A stretch of DNA of 64,000 nucleotides from Ochromonas danica. Lineage: Eukaryota; Sar; Chrysophyceae; Chromulinales; Chromulinaceae. Location: positions 25,559 through 89,558 of the forward strand of contig VKHL01000118.1 in assembly GCA_015146655.1 (NCBI GenBank), written 5' to 3'. How positions within the stretch are numbered: the first letter of the stretch is position 1; each line of letters begins with the position of its first letter. Positions 49,824 through 60,595 of the stretch are shown piece after piece. Under the pieces are notes generated by a model. The model did not search any database. It was not told the DNA's origin and saw only the letters and a list, made by a program, of their open reading frames with translations. Both the position numbers and the translations under genes were made by a program.

Positions 49824-50774
49824 ATGTCATCTTTTCTTCATATTATCATCTTTGTCAATATTCTTGTGATATTGCATCAGACAGCTGTCTCTCACTCTCA
49901 GACTGTCTCTTACACTGCCACAGGGCGTTGGGAGGAAGAAACAAATCCACACTATCCTTGGAAGTGTCAAAACTTCCTCTGTTTAGGTGCTAACAAGACT
50001 TGGATTCCTAATAATCCTGAGTTTGTCTTCTATAACAATGAAACAGCTTGTCAGGCACTATTAGACCGAGGCATTTCTTTGATTAACTTCTATGGTGATA
50101 GTTATCAACGTCAACTTTATGCTGCTATGCTCATTACTCTGAATGGTGACTTTCAATATGGATCTCTTAGTCAGCAAAGTAAGGATTCAACTTGTTCCTA
50201 TCATCGACAGTTCTATGAGAAGAAATGTGGTGTTCGCCAACTCAATCATCAAGGGTTTGTTTGTGGAGGGAAGATACTTCTGGATCCAATTCTTACGGGT
50301 ATCGACAATTTGAATAATTGCTTAGGTAGGAATGGAAGTTTGTCTCTTCTAACATTTGGTAATCATCGATTATCGCCACCTCGTTATGGTGTTAACAATG
50401 CCACCGCATATGCTCAATTCTATCGAAATGGATTGTGTAAGCAAGTGAATGAAAATAACAGAAAGATTAGTGGATCATATCACAATCCTTGTTCTATATG
50501 GTGGGTTTCCACGCACTTTCGTAGAGTTGGCTATTTTCCAGATGAAAAAGAGGATGTTGTTATGGACTATAACCTTGGAATGAGAAGGTTCTTTGATTCA
50601 AAGGCTTGTGGAAATATCAATTATGTTGATGTCTACAATATGACCAGAGAGTTAGTAAAAGAACATTGGGAAGAATCACAGTCCATGACTTATGATAATG
50701 TTCATTGGGGAATGGAGGTGAACTTGATGAAAGCCCAGATTGTTCTCAATGCCATTCTAAGATCGCCAAAATAG
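49824..50774 (+). CDS. secreted PC-esterase/SGNH protein (TBL/Cas1-like)
   Basis: A single-exon gene of 316 residues. Residues 1-25 are a signal sequence. The mature part starts near GRWEEETNPHYPWKCQNF and has INFYGDSYQRQLYAAM, the GDSxxRQ catalytic block of PC-esterases such as plant TBL proteins and fungal Cas1. Near the end, MTYDNVHWGMEVN supplies the D-x-x-H pair. These enzymes O-acetylate cell-surface polysaccharides in the Golgi. Several Cys pairs fit disulfides. Confidence 0.8.
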   Translation: MSSFLHIIIFVNILVILHQTAVSHSQTVSYTATGRWEEETNPHYPWKCQNFLCLGANKTWIPNNPEFVFYNNETACQALLDRGISLINFYGDSYQRQLYAAMLITLNGDFQYGSLSQQSKDSTCSYHRQFYEKKCGVRQLNHQGFVCGGKILLDPILTGIDNLNNCLGRNGSLSLLTFGNHRLSPPRYGVNNATAYAQFYRNGLCKQVNENNRKISGSYHNPCSIWWVSTHFRRVGYFPDEKEDVVMDYNLGMRRFFDSKACGNINYVDVYNMTRELVKEHWEESQSMTYDNVHWGMEVNLMKAQIVLNAILRSPK

Positions 50775-50970
50775 GTATAAGGAATTTTGCTAGCTAGATT
50801 TGTTATGGAGATATGTTGTTATTGTCTTGTTTGCAGACATTAAGGTTAAAGTTGGTCGATCGTATGAATAATAAGTCGAATGTTGACTACATGCTTTATT
50901 GGTCTTTCAAGGACAATAATATGCTAGAGGGTAGTGACTAACTTGCTATCATGCTATATAGCTTCATGAA

Positions 50971-51606
50971 TTAGATTTGACTAAGCAGCTCATTAGACAA
51001 AGAGCAGGTTAAATCGTTGTCATCGTCATGTTCGATATTGAGGACTCTGATTACCCCATCGACCACATATGCGCTGAAGCGCTTCATGCGCTGGCCCGCA
51101 AGTCCCCAATACTCAGAAAGATCCAGCTGAAGACCTAAAGCATTGGTCAACTGTCCATGAACATCAGCAAGGATACGGATTTTTCCACGAGCATTGCTGG
51201 CATCTGCCCAAGCAGCTGTCACATAAGGATCATTGATGGTGACACACACAATCTCATCCACTCCCTTCGCCTTGAACTTCTCGTAGTCGGCCACATAGCC
51301 AGGCAGATGGGTTTTGCTGCATCCAGGAGTAAAGGCACCTGAAGAACAAATGACACCGTTTCAAGTCAAGCGGTACAGTTTTCGCAAGAGATTACATTAA
51401 TCTCACCTGGTAAACCAAAGAGAATCACCTTTTTCCCAGCAAACACAGACTCGGTAGTCACTTTGTTCGCTGAGTTATCTTCAAGGAGAATCAAGTTTCC
51501 TGAAAGCAGCATTCCAATCTTGGATTATCAAAGAACTTTTGGAAAGCAATGAAAGGAATGGAAGACGATACATACCAGGGATCTCAGTACCAACAGTGGC
51601 CGTCAT
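50971..51606 (-). CDS. type-II peroxiredoxin (Prx5-like), copy A
   Basis: Three exons: 51576-51606, 51407-51499 and 50971-51338, giving 163 residues. The peroxidatic Cys lies in GAFTPGCSKTHLPGYV, with the Thr and Pro neighbours typical of Prx5/type-II enzymes. A second Cys lies in EIVCVTINDPYV. The enzyme reduces peroxides with thioredoxin or glutaredoxin. No presequence is present, so it is probably cytosolic. Intron positions match copy B exactly (phase 1 at both). A near-match of the GTTAACTTCAC motif (GTTAACTTAAC) is at 51679-51689, 73 bases upstream. Confidence 0.95.
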
Positions 51607-51955
51607 TGTTGTTGATTGTTTGTGTGGAAATGAAGGCCAAGGCGAAATTCTGAGAAGGACAAGGATATTCCATCTCCCGTTAACTTAACAAGACACTCGC
51701 TGCGCGCTGGTTATGATTGAGCTTTTGGCATTGGGCAATGAAACATTTTGCGATGATGCAAGCAAACCTTTCCACAAAAATACAAGAAAGTGGCTAAATA
51801 CACCATGAAAAGCCAAACGGTCAGAAAAATAATGCTTAGTTAAGAGGACAGCGATTGTTGTCCTTAAGCGGACACAATAGAAATGTGCGTGTTGACTAAC
51901 TCGCAGCAGTCAATCAAAAATTGATTGACACCAACACACCAAACCAACACAAACA
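51607..51955. promoter_or_regulatory. region between peroxiredoxin copies
   Basis: A 349-base gap that holds the copy A promoter and the 3' end of copy B. GTTAACTTAAC lies at 51679-51689. No other element was seen. Confidence 0.4.
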
Positions 51956-52587
51956 TTAAATCTGGCTGAGCAACTCGTTAGACAAAGAGCAGGTCAATCC
52001 AGCACCCTCAGGCTCGATGTTCAGGATTTTGATCTCGCCATCGACCACATAAGCACTGAAACGCTTCATGCGCTCTCCAGTGACTCCAAAAGGACCGCTA
52101 AGATCCAGCTGAAGGCCCAAAGCATTGGTCAACTGAGCATGAGCATCAGCAAGGATTCGGACTTTCCCCTGGGCATGGTTAACTTCTGCCCAAGCAGCTG
52201 TCACAAAAGGATCATTGATGGTGACACACACAATCTCATCCACTCCCTTCGCCTTGAACTTCTCGTAGTCGGCCACATAGCCAGGCAGATGGGTTTTGCT
52301 GCATCCAGGAGTAAAGGCACCTGAAGGGCAAGTGACACCGTTTCAAGTCAAGCAAGAGATTACAGTTTTCGCAAGAGATTACATTAATCTCACCTGGCAA
52401 ACCAAAGAGAATCACCTTCTTTCCAGCAAACACAGACTCGGTAGTCACTTTGTTCGCTGGAGAATCTTCAAGGAGAGTCAAGCCTCCTGAAAACAGAATT
52501 TCAGGTGAAAACAGAATTCGAAGAACATTCTGAAAGCAATGGAAAAGACAAGTACTTACCAGGGATCTTGGTACCGACAGTGGCCAT
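51956..52587 (-). CDS. type-II peroxiredoxin (Prx5-like), copy B
   Basis: Three exons: 52560-52587, 52394-52486 and 51956-52320, giving 161 residues. Sequence, intron positions and motifs parallel copy A, including GAFTPGCSKTHLPGYV. The copies differ mainly at the C-terminus and at scattered residues. It is a head-to-tail duplicate lying upstream of copy A on the same strand. Intron 2 sequences of both copies are still similar (AGTTTTCGCAAGAGATTACA), so the duplication is fairly recent or has been homogenised. Confidence 0.95.
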
Positions 52588-52746
52588 CTTACGAATCGAG
52601 TGAAAGTTAGTAAAGTGAGTGGATTTAGTTATGATAGTAGAAGATGCAAATCCAATTCGGAACATGATGATGATGGAGTGAGTGAACAAGATGTTCCTGA
52701 GAGGTTGTGGCACAGGGAGGAGCCAGCGGAACACCCACACGGGGAG

Positions 52747-52757
52747 GTTAACTTCAC
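52747..52757 (+). promoter_or_regulatory. GTTAACTTCAC motif upstream of peroxiredoxin B
   Basis: A perfect copy 160 bases upstream of the ATG at 52587. It is a single copy here, whereas DPY30 and the ABM gene each have pairs. Confidence 0.45.
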
Positions 52758-53201
52758 AGAATCAGTGCAAAGATGGGATTGAAGTTGGACCAACAGCAAG
52801 CAGTTGGTTGTTCTGATACCTAGCTACTGTGATTGATCAAGGTGACAAGGTCAAAGTACATACTTTATTATGATTTATGTTGGCTTTACTCTTTCCATAA
52901 CTCATTATTGATCTATTTGATTTCTTTGTTAATTGATATTTACGGTAAAGAAAGAAAAATGAAAATCAAAGAACATCTGGATATTTGGCCGGGAGTGTGG
53001 CCCCGCAGAGTGGAGAGGGATGTCAGCCCAGTGCCCCCGCGCATAATAACAATCGGATGGGAAAGCATGAGATGGACACGAACAGTTGAGACAAACATCC
53101 ATTAATTCACTTCTATGAAGATAGTCTAGTCTCCATTCGCTTGATTAGAAGAAGACGAAGAAGTAAAAGAGTAAGAGCAAGAGCAAGAGCAAGAGGAAGA
53201 G
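52758..53201. promoter_or_regulatory. divergent region, SNARE 5' side
   Basis: Together with 52588-52746 this makes a 614-base divergent gap between peroxiredoxin B and the SNARE gene. Just before the SNARE ATG is an AGAGCAAG repeat (53170-53195). No other feature was seen. Confidence 0.35.
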
Positions 53202-54740
53202 ATGGCTGATATAAGCTTTTGGTATGAAGAACTTCAAAAAGAAGTGGATGCCTATGGTCAACTTGTTGATCGTCTTCAAGGGCTTGTCAACAGTTCGAAT
53301 CTTAAAGCCTTAGAAATGGCTATTAAAGAATGTGATGCTAAAGCTGTTCGTGTACGTGAAGTACGTAAATCCTTTGGATTAGAAGTTCGTCTATTACGTG
53401 ATAAAACACAACGAAATAGTTTTAATAGTCAAGCTGCCGTCTATGATGATCGATTTAATGCCAAAGTGAAAGAATATGAAAGTGCTAAAGCACAAGCTAA
53501 TAAGAAAAGCTTATTAAAAGAATCAGCCACAACTTTTGGTTATTCAACAGAAGGGAAAGATAATGATACCTTATTAGGTGAAACACATAAAATTCAAGAT
53601 TTAACCTTTGAATCATTAGCACGTACACGTGCTATGATTGAAGCAAGTAAAGAAGTTGGAACAGCTACAGTAGAACAATTACATAGTCAAAAAGAACAGA
53701 TTAAAGATATTGAAGCTGAAGTTGATAAAATTGATAGTAATTTAGGACGTGCTGAATTTCTATTAAGGAATTTTACCAAAAGAATGGCTACAGATCGTAT
53801 TATACAAGCATTTACTGCTTTTAATATTGTAGTTATGGTATCTTTAATTCTCTATGTAGCTATCTCAGGGAAGTCATTAGTACAAAGTGGTAAATCCAGT
53901 AAATCTGTTGGACCTTCAAAAGATACAACCTATCAACCAACGATGCAACCAACTTTTAGTAACTATACTGTCAATCCTGCTTCAGTACCAACATTTCGAC
54001 CTACACCTCGACATCCTACAGTGAGGCCAGCTCTTACAAGAAGGCCTACACGATCACCTACAGCTAAACCATCTATATCAATGACGCCAACCTTTCAACC
54101 TACCACGCCTCTACCAAGTTACTCATTCAGTCCCACTGAAGCACCGACATTGTCTCCTACCCATTTACCTTCAACTGCAATACCCACATACACTCCCAGC
54201 AGTGCATTTCCTTCTACGATCCACCCTACTGAAGCACCAACTTTGTCTCAATCTCCTACCGTGGTACCCTCGCTATCCCCTTCTGTTACGCCGACCACAG
54301 CTTTTCCGACCGTATCTCCGAGTTATGCTCCAACATTGAACCCTTCACATTCCCCTACGGAAGCTCCGTCAGTCAGTCCATCTTCACTGTCACCGACTGT
54401 TGCGCCTTCGCAACCACCAACTGCCGTCCCTTCTATGGGACCTACGATCGCGCCTTCTATAGCACCGACTCTGTCCCCATCGACGGCTCCTACCATGGCC
54501 CCTTCACCGTCGCCGACGCCTTCTCCAACAATGGGACCGACCGAACGACCATCTTCTCCCAGTCCCACACAGCCGCCATCGCTTGTGCCGACTCTGTCCC
54601 CATCGACGGCTCCCACCATGGCCCCTTCACCGTCGCCGACGCCTTCTCCAACAATGGGACCGACCGAACGACCATCGATTGCTCCTTCTCCCAGTCCCAC
54701 ACAGCCGCCATCGCTTGTGCCTACATCTCCTCCAACATAA
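53202..54740 (+). CDS. NPSN-like Qb-SNARE with long Pro/Ser/Thr-rich extracytoplasmic tail
   Basis: A single-exon gene of 512 residues. Residues 1-130 are helical as in NPSN/Vti1-type N-domains. The SNARE motif runs from about 132 to 195 (SLARTRAMIEASKEVGTATVEQLHSQ, listed in part), with Gln163 as the probable zero-layer residue, and is followed by MATDRIIQAF and a membrane segment at 200-222. That order matches plant NPSN proteins, which end soon after the membrane segment. Here a further 290 residues of PTxxPS/PTxAPS repeats follow, which would lie in the lumen or outside the cell. The tail includes a duplicated block of about 120 bases (54470-54590 and 54592-54720). Confidence 0.82.
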   Translation: MADISFWYEELQKEVDAYGQLVDRLQGLVNSSNLKALEMAIKECDAKAVRVREVRKSFGLEVRLLRDKTQRNSFNSQAAVYDDRFNAKVKEYESAKAQANKKSLLKESATTFGYSTEGKDNDTLLGETHKIQDLTFESLARTRAMIEASKEVGTATVEQLHSQKEQIKDIEAEVDKIDSNLGRAEFLLRNFTKRMATDRIIQAFTAFNIVVMVSLILYVAISGKSLVQSGKSSKSVGPSKDTTYQPTMQPTFSNYTVNPASVPTFRPTPRHPTVRPALTRRPTRSPTAKPSISMTPTFQPTTPLPSYSFSPTEAPTLSPTHLPSTAIPTYTPSSAFPSTIHPTEAPTLSQSPTVVPSLSPSVTPTTAFPTVSPSYAPTLNPSHSPTEAPSVSPSSLSPTVAPSQPPTAVPSMGPTIAPSIAPTLSPSTAPTMAPSPSPTPSPTMGPTERPSSPSPTQPPSLVPTLSPSTAPTMAPSPSPTPSPTMGPTERPSIAPSPSPTQPPSLVPTSPPT

Positions 54741-55124
54741 GGTTCTCCTTGGTATGTTGAAGTGGGATATTGTATATAGTATATAATGTGTTGAACTCAA
54801 CGTTAGCTTGTAAGCACAACTCTCTAGATAAAACTTACGGCAACATTTCAAGCTACGGTAGTAACCCAAAGCCTTTGATGACGATAGTCAGTTTTGTTAA
54901 GTGCCACAAATGAACACCACCAAGCAGATTAACACTTGTTTACTATTATTATTATTATTATTCTTTCGCATTTTCTTCATGTTTCAGCGATGACTAGATA
55001 TGAAGAAATCCCTTATGTCAACAACTTTGTTCATGGCATGATTCTGTTGTTCTACTACGTAGTATGTAGTTCTAAATTGATAGTTTACCTTACATATTGC
55101 CTACAGTTAATCACTACAGCACAA
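54741..55124. other. convergent 3' region
   Basis: A 384-base gap between the SNARE gene (+) and AspRS (-). It holds a TTATTATTATT stretch (54943-54962). No gene was seen. Confidence 0.4.
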
Positions 55125-55994
55125 TTAAGGAGTGCAGCGATTGGGATCACGAGGAAACATGCTAGCTTTACGAACATTATCCAAGCCAAGATAGAGGAAG
55201 ACTACACGATCCAGACCAATCCCAGCTCCAGCATGAGGATAGATGCCATGACGGAAGGAGTCAATGTAGCTTCTCAACAAGTTTGGATCCATGCCTTTCT
55301 CTACAATCCTCTTCTCCAACATATCTGCATCATGACAGCGTTGAGCACCAGAGCAGATCTCTTGACCTCTCAAGAAAAGGTCATAGCTATTGGAGTAAGC
55401 AGGATGTGTAAGGTTAGGCATAGTATAGAAAGGACGAATGGCAGATGGATATTGATCAACAATATAGAAGTCTGCATTGTACTTCTCTTTGACAAGACCA
55501 CCTAAGACAAGCTCTGTAGCCGTGCTGAGATCATCGTAATCACCCACATCTTGCCCAGCAGCTCGTAACATGGCAATAGCTTCAGGCCAATGAATGATTA
55601 AAGGTTCCGCTGTGAAGCGTACAGGTTCACTTGGATATTGATTACGAACAACAGCCAATTCCTTAGCAAATCGAGTTTCTAATCCTTCGAAGATATGACG
55701 GAAAAGTCGATGAAGGACTAACCACACACAGCAACCAACCATTAATCAATAACTAGCGAAATTCTAACATAACCCCACCAGAAGACAACTAAAACAACTC
55801 ACCGCCTAATGTCTCAGAATAGTGACTTTGAATGGCCATCTCGAGATCTAACCCAGTGAACTCGCAGAGATGACGTCGTGTGAGAGATTTCTCAGCACGA
55901 AAGACGGGACCGATTTCAAACACTTTCCCCAAATCCGCTGAAATAGCCATTTGCTTATAAAGCTGAGGGCTTTGAGCTAGACAAGCAGGCTGAT

Positions 55995-56052
<58 letters not shown>

Positions 56053-57128
56053 CAGGCATAGGACAAACCATAAGAAGAAGACTCACACAAGAGGGAGGGA
56101 GGTAGTCTACATAAAGAAAAACTAACCTGTCCAAAGTAATCAGTTCGAAACACTTCTGATCCACCTTCACTTTCTCCAGAAATCAACTTGGGTGTATTAA
56201 TCTCAATAAAGTCTTCATTTAATAATGCATCACGGAAAAGAAAAGAAATAGCTGATCTTAATCTCATAATCGCATTATTAGCAGGAACACGTAAATCTAA
56301 CCAACGGTTATTTAACCGTGTATCTGATGCTACACCTGAGAGAGGACGATCTGATCCTTGTGATAAGGCAATTTCTTCTTCAGATCTAGCAGCATCTTCT
56401 AATAGGAAAGGTAATTGTACTGGTGCACGTGAAACAACATAAACTTGTTCCATTTGTATTTCAACTTGTTTCTGACTACATCCTTTCACTTCTGCTGGTA
56501 CAACTTTACCATAAATATCAACAATGGATTCTAAAGTTAATCCACCAAGAAATTTCAATAAAGCCTTGGAATTTTCTAATTGTGTCTTATCTTTGAAATG
56601 ACATGCTTGTACAGTATGAAATGGTCCATCACGTAAAACAAGAAAACAAGCATTTCCTTTAGCACGTAGACTAGTTAATCGACCACGTAACCAGACATGT
56701 TGACCTAGGTTATGAGGATGATGAAGAGTATCAATAGAGGCAAAAACTTTTTGATCTACTCCTTGTGAGGCAATAAGTTCATAATCACCAAAATGAAGAT
56801 TATTACTACTCCCTTCTACTAGAGGTGGTGTTGAGGGAATAGTAAAATAGTCAATTTTAGATGATGTGGAAAGTGTTTCAGGAGACTCTTGTTGTGAAAG
56901 TGCATGAAGTGAGAAAGGTCGTCGTATAGGATGAAAGTTCATCATGACGACACGAAGAGGATGAGAAGCAGAAGAAGTCTTACATCTCCTCAAAGAAGGA
57001 GAAAAAGAAAGAGTGACTCTAGTAAAGACCATAACAAAACAGATAATAGAGAAAGTTAAAGGCAAGAGTCGAGGACTGCGAGGCAGAGAATGACAGCAGA
57101 AGAACTTGTTGTTGTTGTTGTTGTTCAT
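55125..57128 (-). CDS. aspartyl-tRNA synthetase, eukaryotic type with N-terminal extension
   Basis: Three exons: 56127-57128, 55803-55989 and 55125-55717, giving 593 residues. An anticodon-binding OB-fold ([24 protein letters not shown]) is followed by class II motif 1 ([17 protein letters not shown]), motif 2 ([21 protein letters not shown]) and motif 3 ([22 protein letters not shown]), ending [11 protein letters not shown]. It charges tRNA-Asp with aspartate. The first 60 residues are a hydrophobic stretch ending [10 protein letters not shown], then Ser/Arg-rich, which recalls the bipartite plastid targeting signals of stramenopile algae (signal peptide then a Phe at the cleavage site). Later Met residues could also start a cytosolic form. 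Intron 1 has a (GT)n tract on the coding strand. Confidence 0.94.
55998..56051 (-). repeat. (GT)n microsatellite in AspRS intron 1
   Basis: 54 bases of CA on the plus strand, that is GT on the coding strand, just before the acceptor of the first intron. Confidence 0.97.
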
Positions 57129-57614
57129 CTCATCAAATGAGCTGCAGAAGTGCTGGGTGGAGGAGATAGAAAAGTCGTCTTTTGAAATAGTCGTTATTGA
57201 CCTATCTCAAGAAAAGAAATAGAAGAGTTTTTCAAAATGCTCCACTATAACACCATTTTCATATGATAAACATCTCCAGTAACTAAATTACAAAGATTGT
57301 ACAAAGATGGAGTGTTGAAAAGACTGAAAAGATCCCCGCGTTTGTTTGTTCCGTGGCAACTTGTTTAGAAAACCCATCAACAAGGAATAGTAGCAAACTC
57401 TTTCCAGCAATGTATGCGTAGGGGATAAAAAAAAGACATATATCTCATATATGGTTAGGTATTAATACAGAAGAAGAAGTGAGCAATGTGCTAACTTCAA
57501 TTGGTAGTCATTTAACCTCGCCTACATAACACAAGCAGTTACATCCGAAGCATACTACAATAGAATCCGTCGTTCCAAGAAAGGTCAACGTATGTACAAA
57601 CCCGACACCCCCAG
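57129..57614. other. intergenic region
   Basis: A 486-base gap between the AspRS start and the PSGQPS gene 1 stop. AT-rich and without recognised repeats. It includes the AspRS promoter. Confidence 0.35.
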
Positions 57615-60452
57615 TTACATCACGATAGACGCTTTATTGCAGGCCACACCATGGAAGCCTGGAAAGCATTTACACGTCCCTGTCTCGTAATCACATACTC
57701 CTCTACCTGAACAATCTCTCCCTGACTCGTCACCTAGACCGCCCAGTGGATCTGGTCGAGAAGGACATTCCTATACCGTATGATGATCATCATCATTCAA
57801 GGGGATAAGCTTCACATATCCTATCAAAAGAAGACATGTATGTCGGTTGTCTTACCCTCAGAGAACAGTCAGGCCCACGAAACCCTACATCGCAAGCACA
57901 TCCCCAAATTTTCATCGCATCCCACGGAGTTTCATATACACGACCTGCTCGTTCAGCCAATGTTCTCATCGGAAGACATAATCCTCGACCATTGCAGTCC
58001 TATCAACACATGAAAACCAAGACAAGGTAAACCAATCAGTCCATAACAAGCATGTAAATGATGATATCATCTCCCTACATTAAAGCATCGTAGCCTCTGG
58101 CAAGCCATCCCTTCAAACGGAGCCCAACAAATGCACTCTCTACAACAACCCAAATAGTACCATCAAACATGCTGTAAGTATCGAAACATTCTTTTCAGCC
58201 CATCAATGCAAGAGATCGCTTTACCCCGTGTCTCGATCACATTCTCCTCGATTGGAGCATTCCACCCAAGGATGGATATCATTGTTTCTCACGAGCACCT
58301 CAGCTGACCAGGCATAGCCTCTAACAAATACAAGTCCATCAACAGGATTAGTATATCAATACAATAGTCACTCAATATCACTCTCGACATCAACACCAGC
58401 ATTCGCTTGCTAGCTGCTTACTTACTTTGGACAAGCGCGCAAAGAACAATCTGCTCCTGTCCAAACTGCTTCACCATTCAAATCCGTGTAACAAGTACAT
58501 TTGTCGCCGGGAGCTTCGCAGCGACCATGCCCGTTGCAGCCATTTTCACAGTGCATTCGATTAGCACTATGATAGCGCCTTTTATCAAACACATCTTGAT
58601 AAGCCTCTCGGATAAAGGAAGGAGCTGAAGTAGGGTTGGAGGACGGTTGGCTGGAAGGTTGGCTGGAAGGCTGAGCAGAGGGTTGACCTGAGGGTTGTCC
58701 AGTCGGGCGAGAAGAAGGTTGACCTGAAGGCTGGCCTGAAGGCTGACTGGTGGGCTGTCCAGAGGGTTGAGCAGAAGGCTGTCCGCTGGGTTGTCCACTG
58801 GGTTGCCCAGACGGTTGACCTGATGGTTGCATGGAGGGTTGACCTGACGGTTGACCGCTGGGTACCCCTGTAGGTTGGCCTGACGGTTGAGTAGATGGTT
58901 GACTTGTAGGTTGTCCAGATGGTTGAGTAGATGGCTGTCCTGAGGGTTGTCCAGAAGGTTGACCCGTAGGCTGGCCAGATGGTTGTCCGCTTGGCTGACT
59001 TGATGGCTGTCCGGAGGGTTGACTTGTAGGCTGACCTGAAGGTTGACCTGATGGTTGACTCGAGGGTTGCCCACTTGGCTGACTGCTTGGTTGGCCACTT
59101 GGTTGACCCGAAGGTGTGCCTGTTGGTTGACCAGAAGGTTGGGAAGAAGGTTGGCCACTAGGTCGCCCACTTGGCTGGCTGGAAGGTTGACCTGATGGTT
59201 GCCCGCTGGGTTGACCACTAGGTTGGCCTGTTGGCTGTCCGCTAGGTTGGCCGCTAGGCTGCCCAGAAGGTTGACCGGAGGGCTGTCCAGAGGGTTGTCC
59301 GGATGGTTGTCCGGATGGTTGACCAGAAGGCTGAGATGATGGCTGCCCCGAAGGTCTGCCTGACGGCTGCCCTGTAGGTTGACCCGAGGGTTGACCAGAG
59401 GGTTGTCCTGATGGACGGCCTGAAGGTTGACTGGAAGGCTGAGCGGATGGCTGAGCAGAAGGCTGGCCCGATGGTTGGCCAGAAGGTTGTGAACTTGGTT
59501 GACCACTCGGCTGACCACTGGGCTGACCAGAAGGTTGGCTGCTGGGCTGACCAGAAGGTTGACCGGAAGGCTGACCTGAAGGTCGGCCACTAGGTTGACC
59601 CGATGGTTGACCTGATGGCTGACCGCTCGGTCGACCAGAAGGTTGGCTGGAAGGTTGACCACTCGGCTGACCGCTTGGCTTGCCGCTCGGTTGACCCGAG
59701 GGTTGACCACTAGGCTGCCCAGAAGGCTGGCCTGAAGGCTTCCCAGAAGGCTGGCCAGATGGCTGACCACTCGGCTGATTACTTGGCTGACCGCTCGGCT
59801 GGCCCGAAGGCTGACCTGAGGGCTGACCTGAAGGTTCACCTGTTGGTTGACTCGATGGTTTGGAACTCGGTTGTGCAGAAGGAGACCCAGATGGCTGGCT
59901 CGACGGTTGAGAACTGGGCTGGCCCGATGGACGACCAGATGGTTGGCCGGAAGGATGGCTGGAAGGCTGGCCCGATGGTTGCCCGCTGGGACGGGAAGAT
60001 GGTTGGCCACTTGGTTCAGAAGAAGGTTGAGACGAGGGCTGTCCACTGGGTGATGCGGAAGGTTGGGAAGAAGGATGTGAACTGGGCTGACGGGACGGTT
60101 GCCCAGTGGGACTCGAAGTAGGTTGGCCTGAGGGTCTTGAACTGGGTTGAGAAGAAGGCTGAGTGGAGGGCGACGATGTTGGACGTACAATAGGCTGAGC
60201 TGTGGGCTGGGAAGAAGGTTGGCTACTGGGCTTCTTGGAAGGTTGCGCACTTGGCTGAGACGAAGGTCGGCTGCTGGGTTTCTTGGAAGGTTGTGCACTC
60301 GGATGAGACGAAGGTTGGCCACTGGGTTTTTTGGAAGGCTGAGACGTAGGTTGGCTAGTTGGTTTCATGCTGAGAGAGGCATCAATAGTATATCTGTTGA
60401 ACAAAATAGAGATCGTGAATATTAGAGCAAAGGAAATGAATTTAACATTCAT
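57615..60452 (-). CDS. secreted PSGQPS-repeat protein with EGF-like C-terminus, copy 1
   Basis: Five exons: 58426-60452, 58225-58320, 58079-58139, 57856-57999 and 57615-57770, giving 827 residues. A signal sequence (residues 1-26) is followed by about 580 residues of PSxQPS/PSGQPS repeats, in which Gly-Gln-Pro-Ser units alternate with SSQP, TGQP and KKPS. The end has Cys-rich EGF/tenascin-like modules: [50 protein letters not shown] and [22 protein letters not shown] (parts). Such proteins are thought to be surface or wall glycoproteins in stramenopiles. The four small exons were found by following Cys spacing and phase. Confidence 0.88.
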
Positions 60453-60595
60453 CTGAGATTGACTTTCAAGTAGAATTGATTATTTAATATCTTTGGGTGT
60501 TGTTGTGCGCAAATGGCCGATCGTTTCGTCTTCCAAATACCGCTTTTTCCGAGTTATAATTCATCTTTGTGGGCATGAAACGCTTTTGACAAGAT
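60453..60595. promoter_or_regulatory. promoter region of PSGQPS copy 1
   Basis: A 143-base stretch between the gene start and the MITE. No motif was recognised. Confidence 0.4.

Noticed and set aside
52833-53105. 90-codon plus frame before the SNARE gene
   Set aside because: It is an AT-rich chance frame with no match and lies in the promoter region.
54323-54700. Antisense Gly/Val-rich frame in the SNARE tail
   Set aside because: It is a shadow of the Pro/Ser/Thr repeats on the opposite strand.
58478-60322. 614-codon second-frame ORF over the PSGQPS repeat, and its twin at 62020-63984
   Set aside because: Repeat codons leave other frames open; the true frame has the signal sequence and EGF-like exons.
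59411-60425. Plus-strand frames across PSGQPS copy 1
   Set aside because: They are antisense artefacts of the repeat with no start context.
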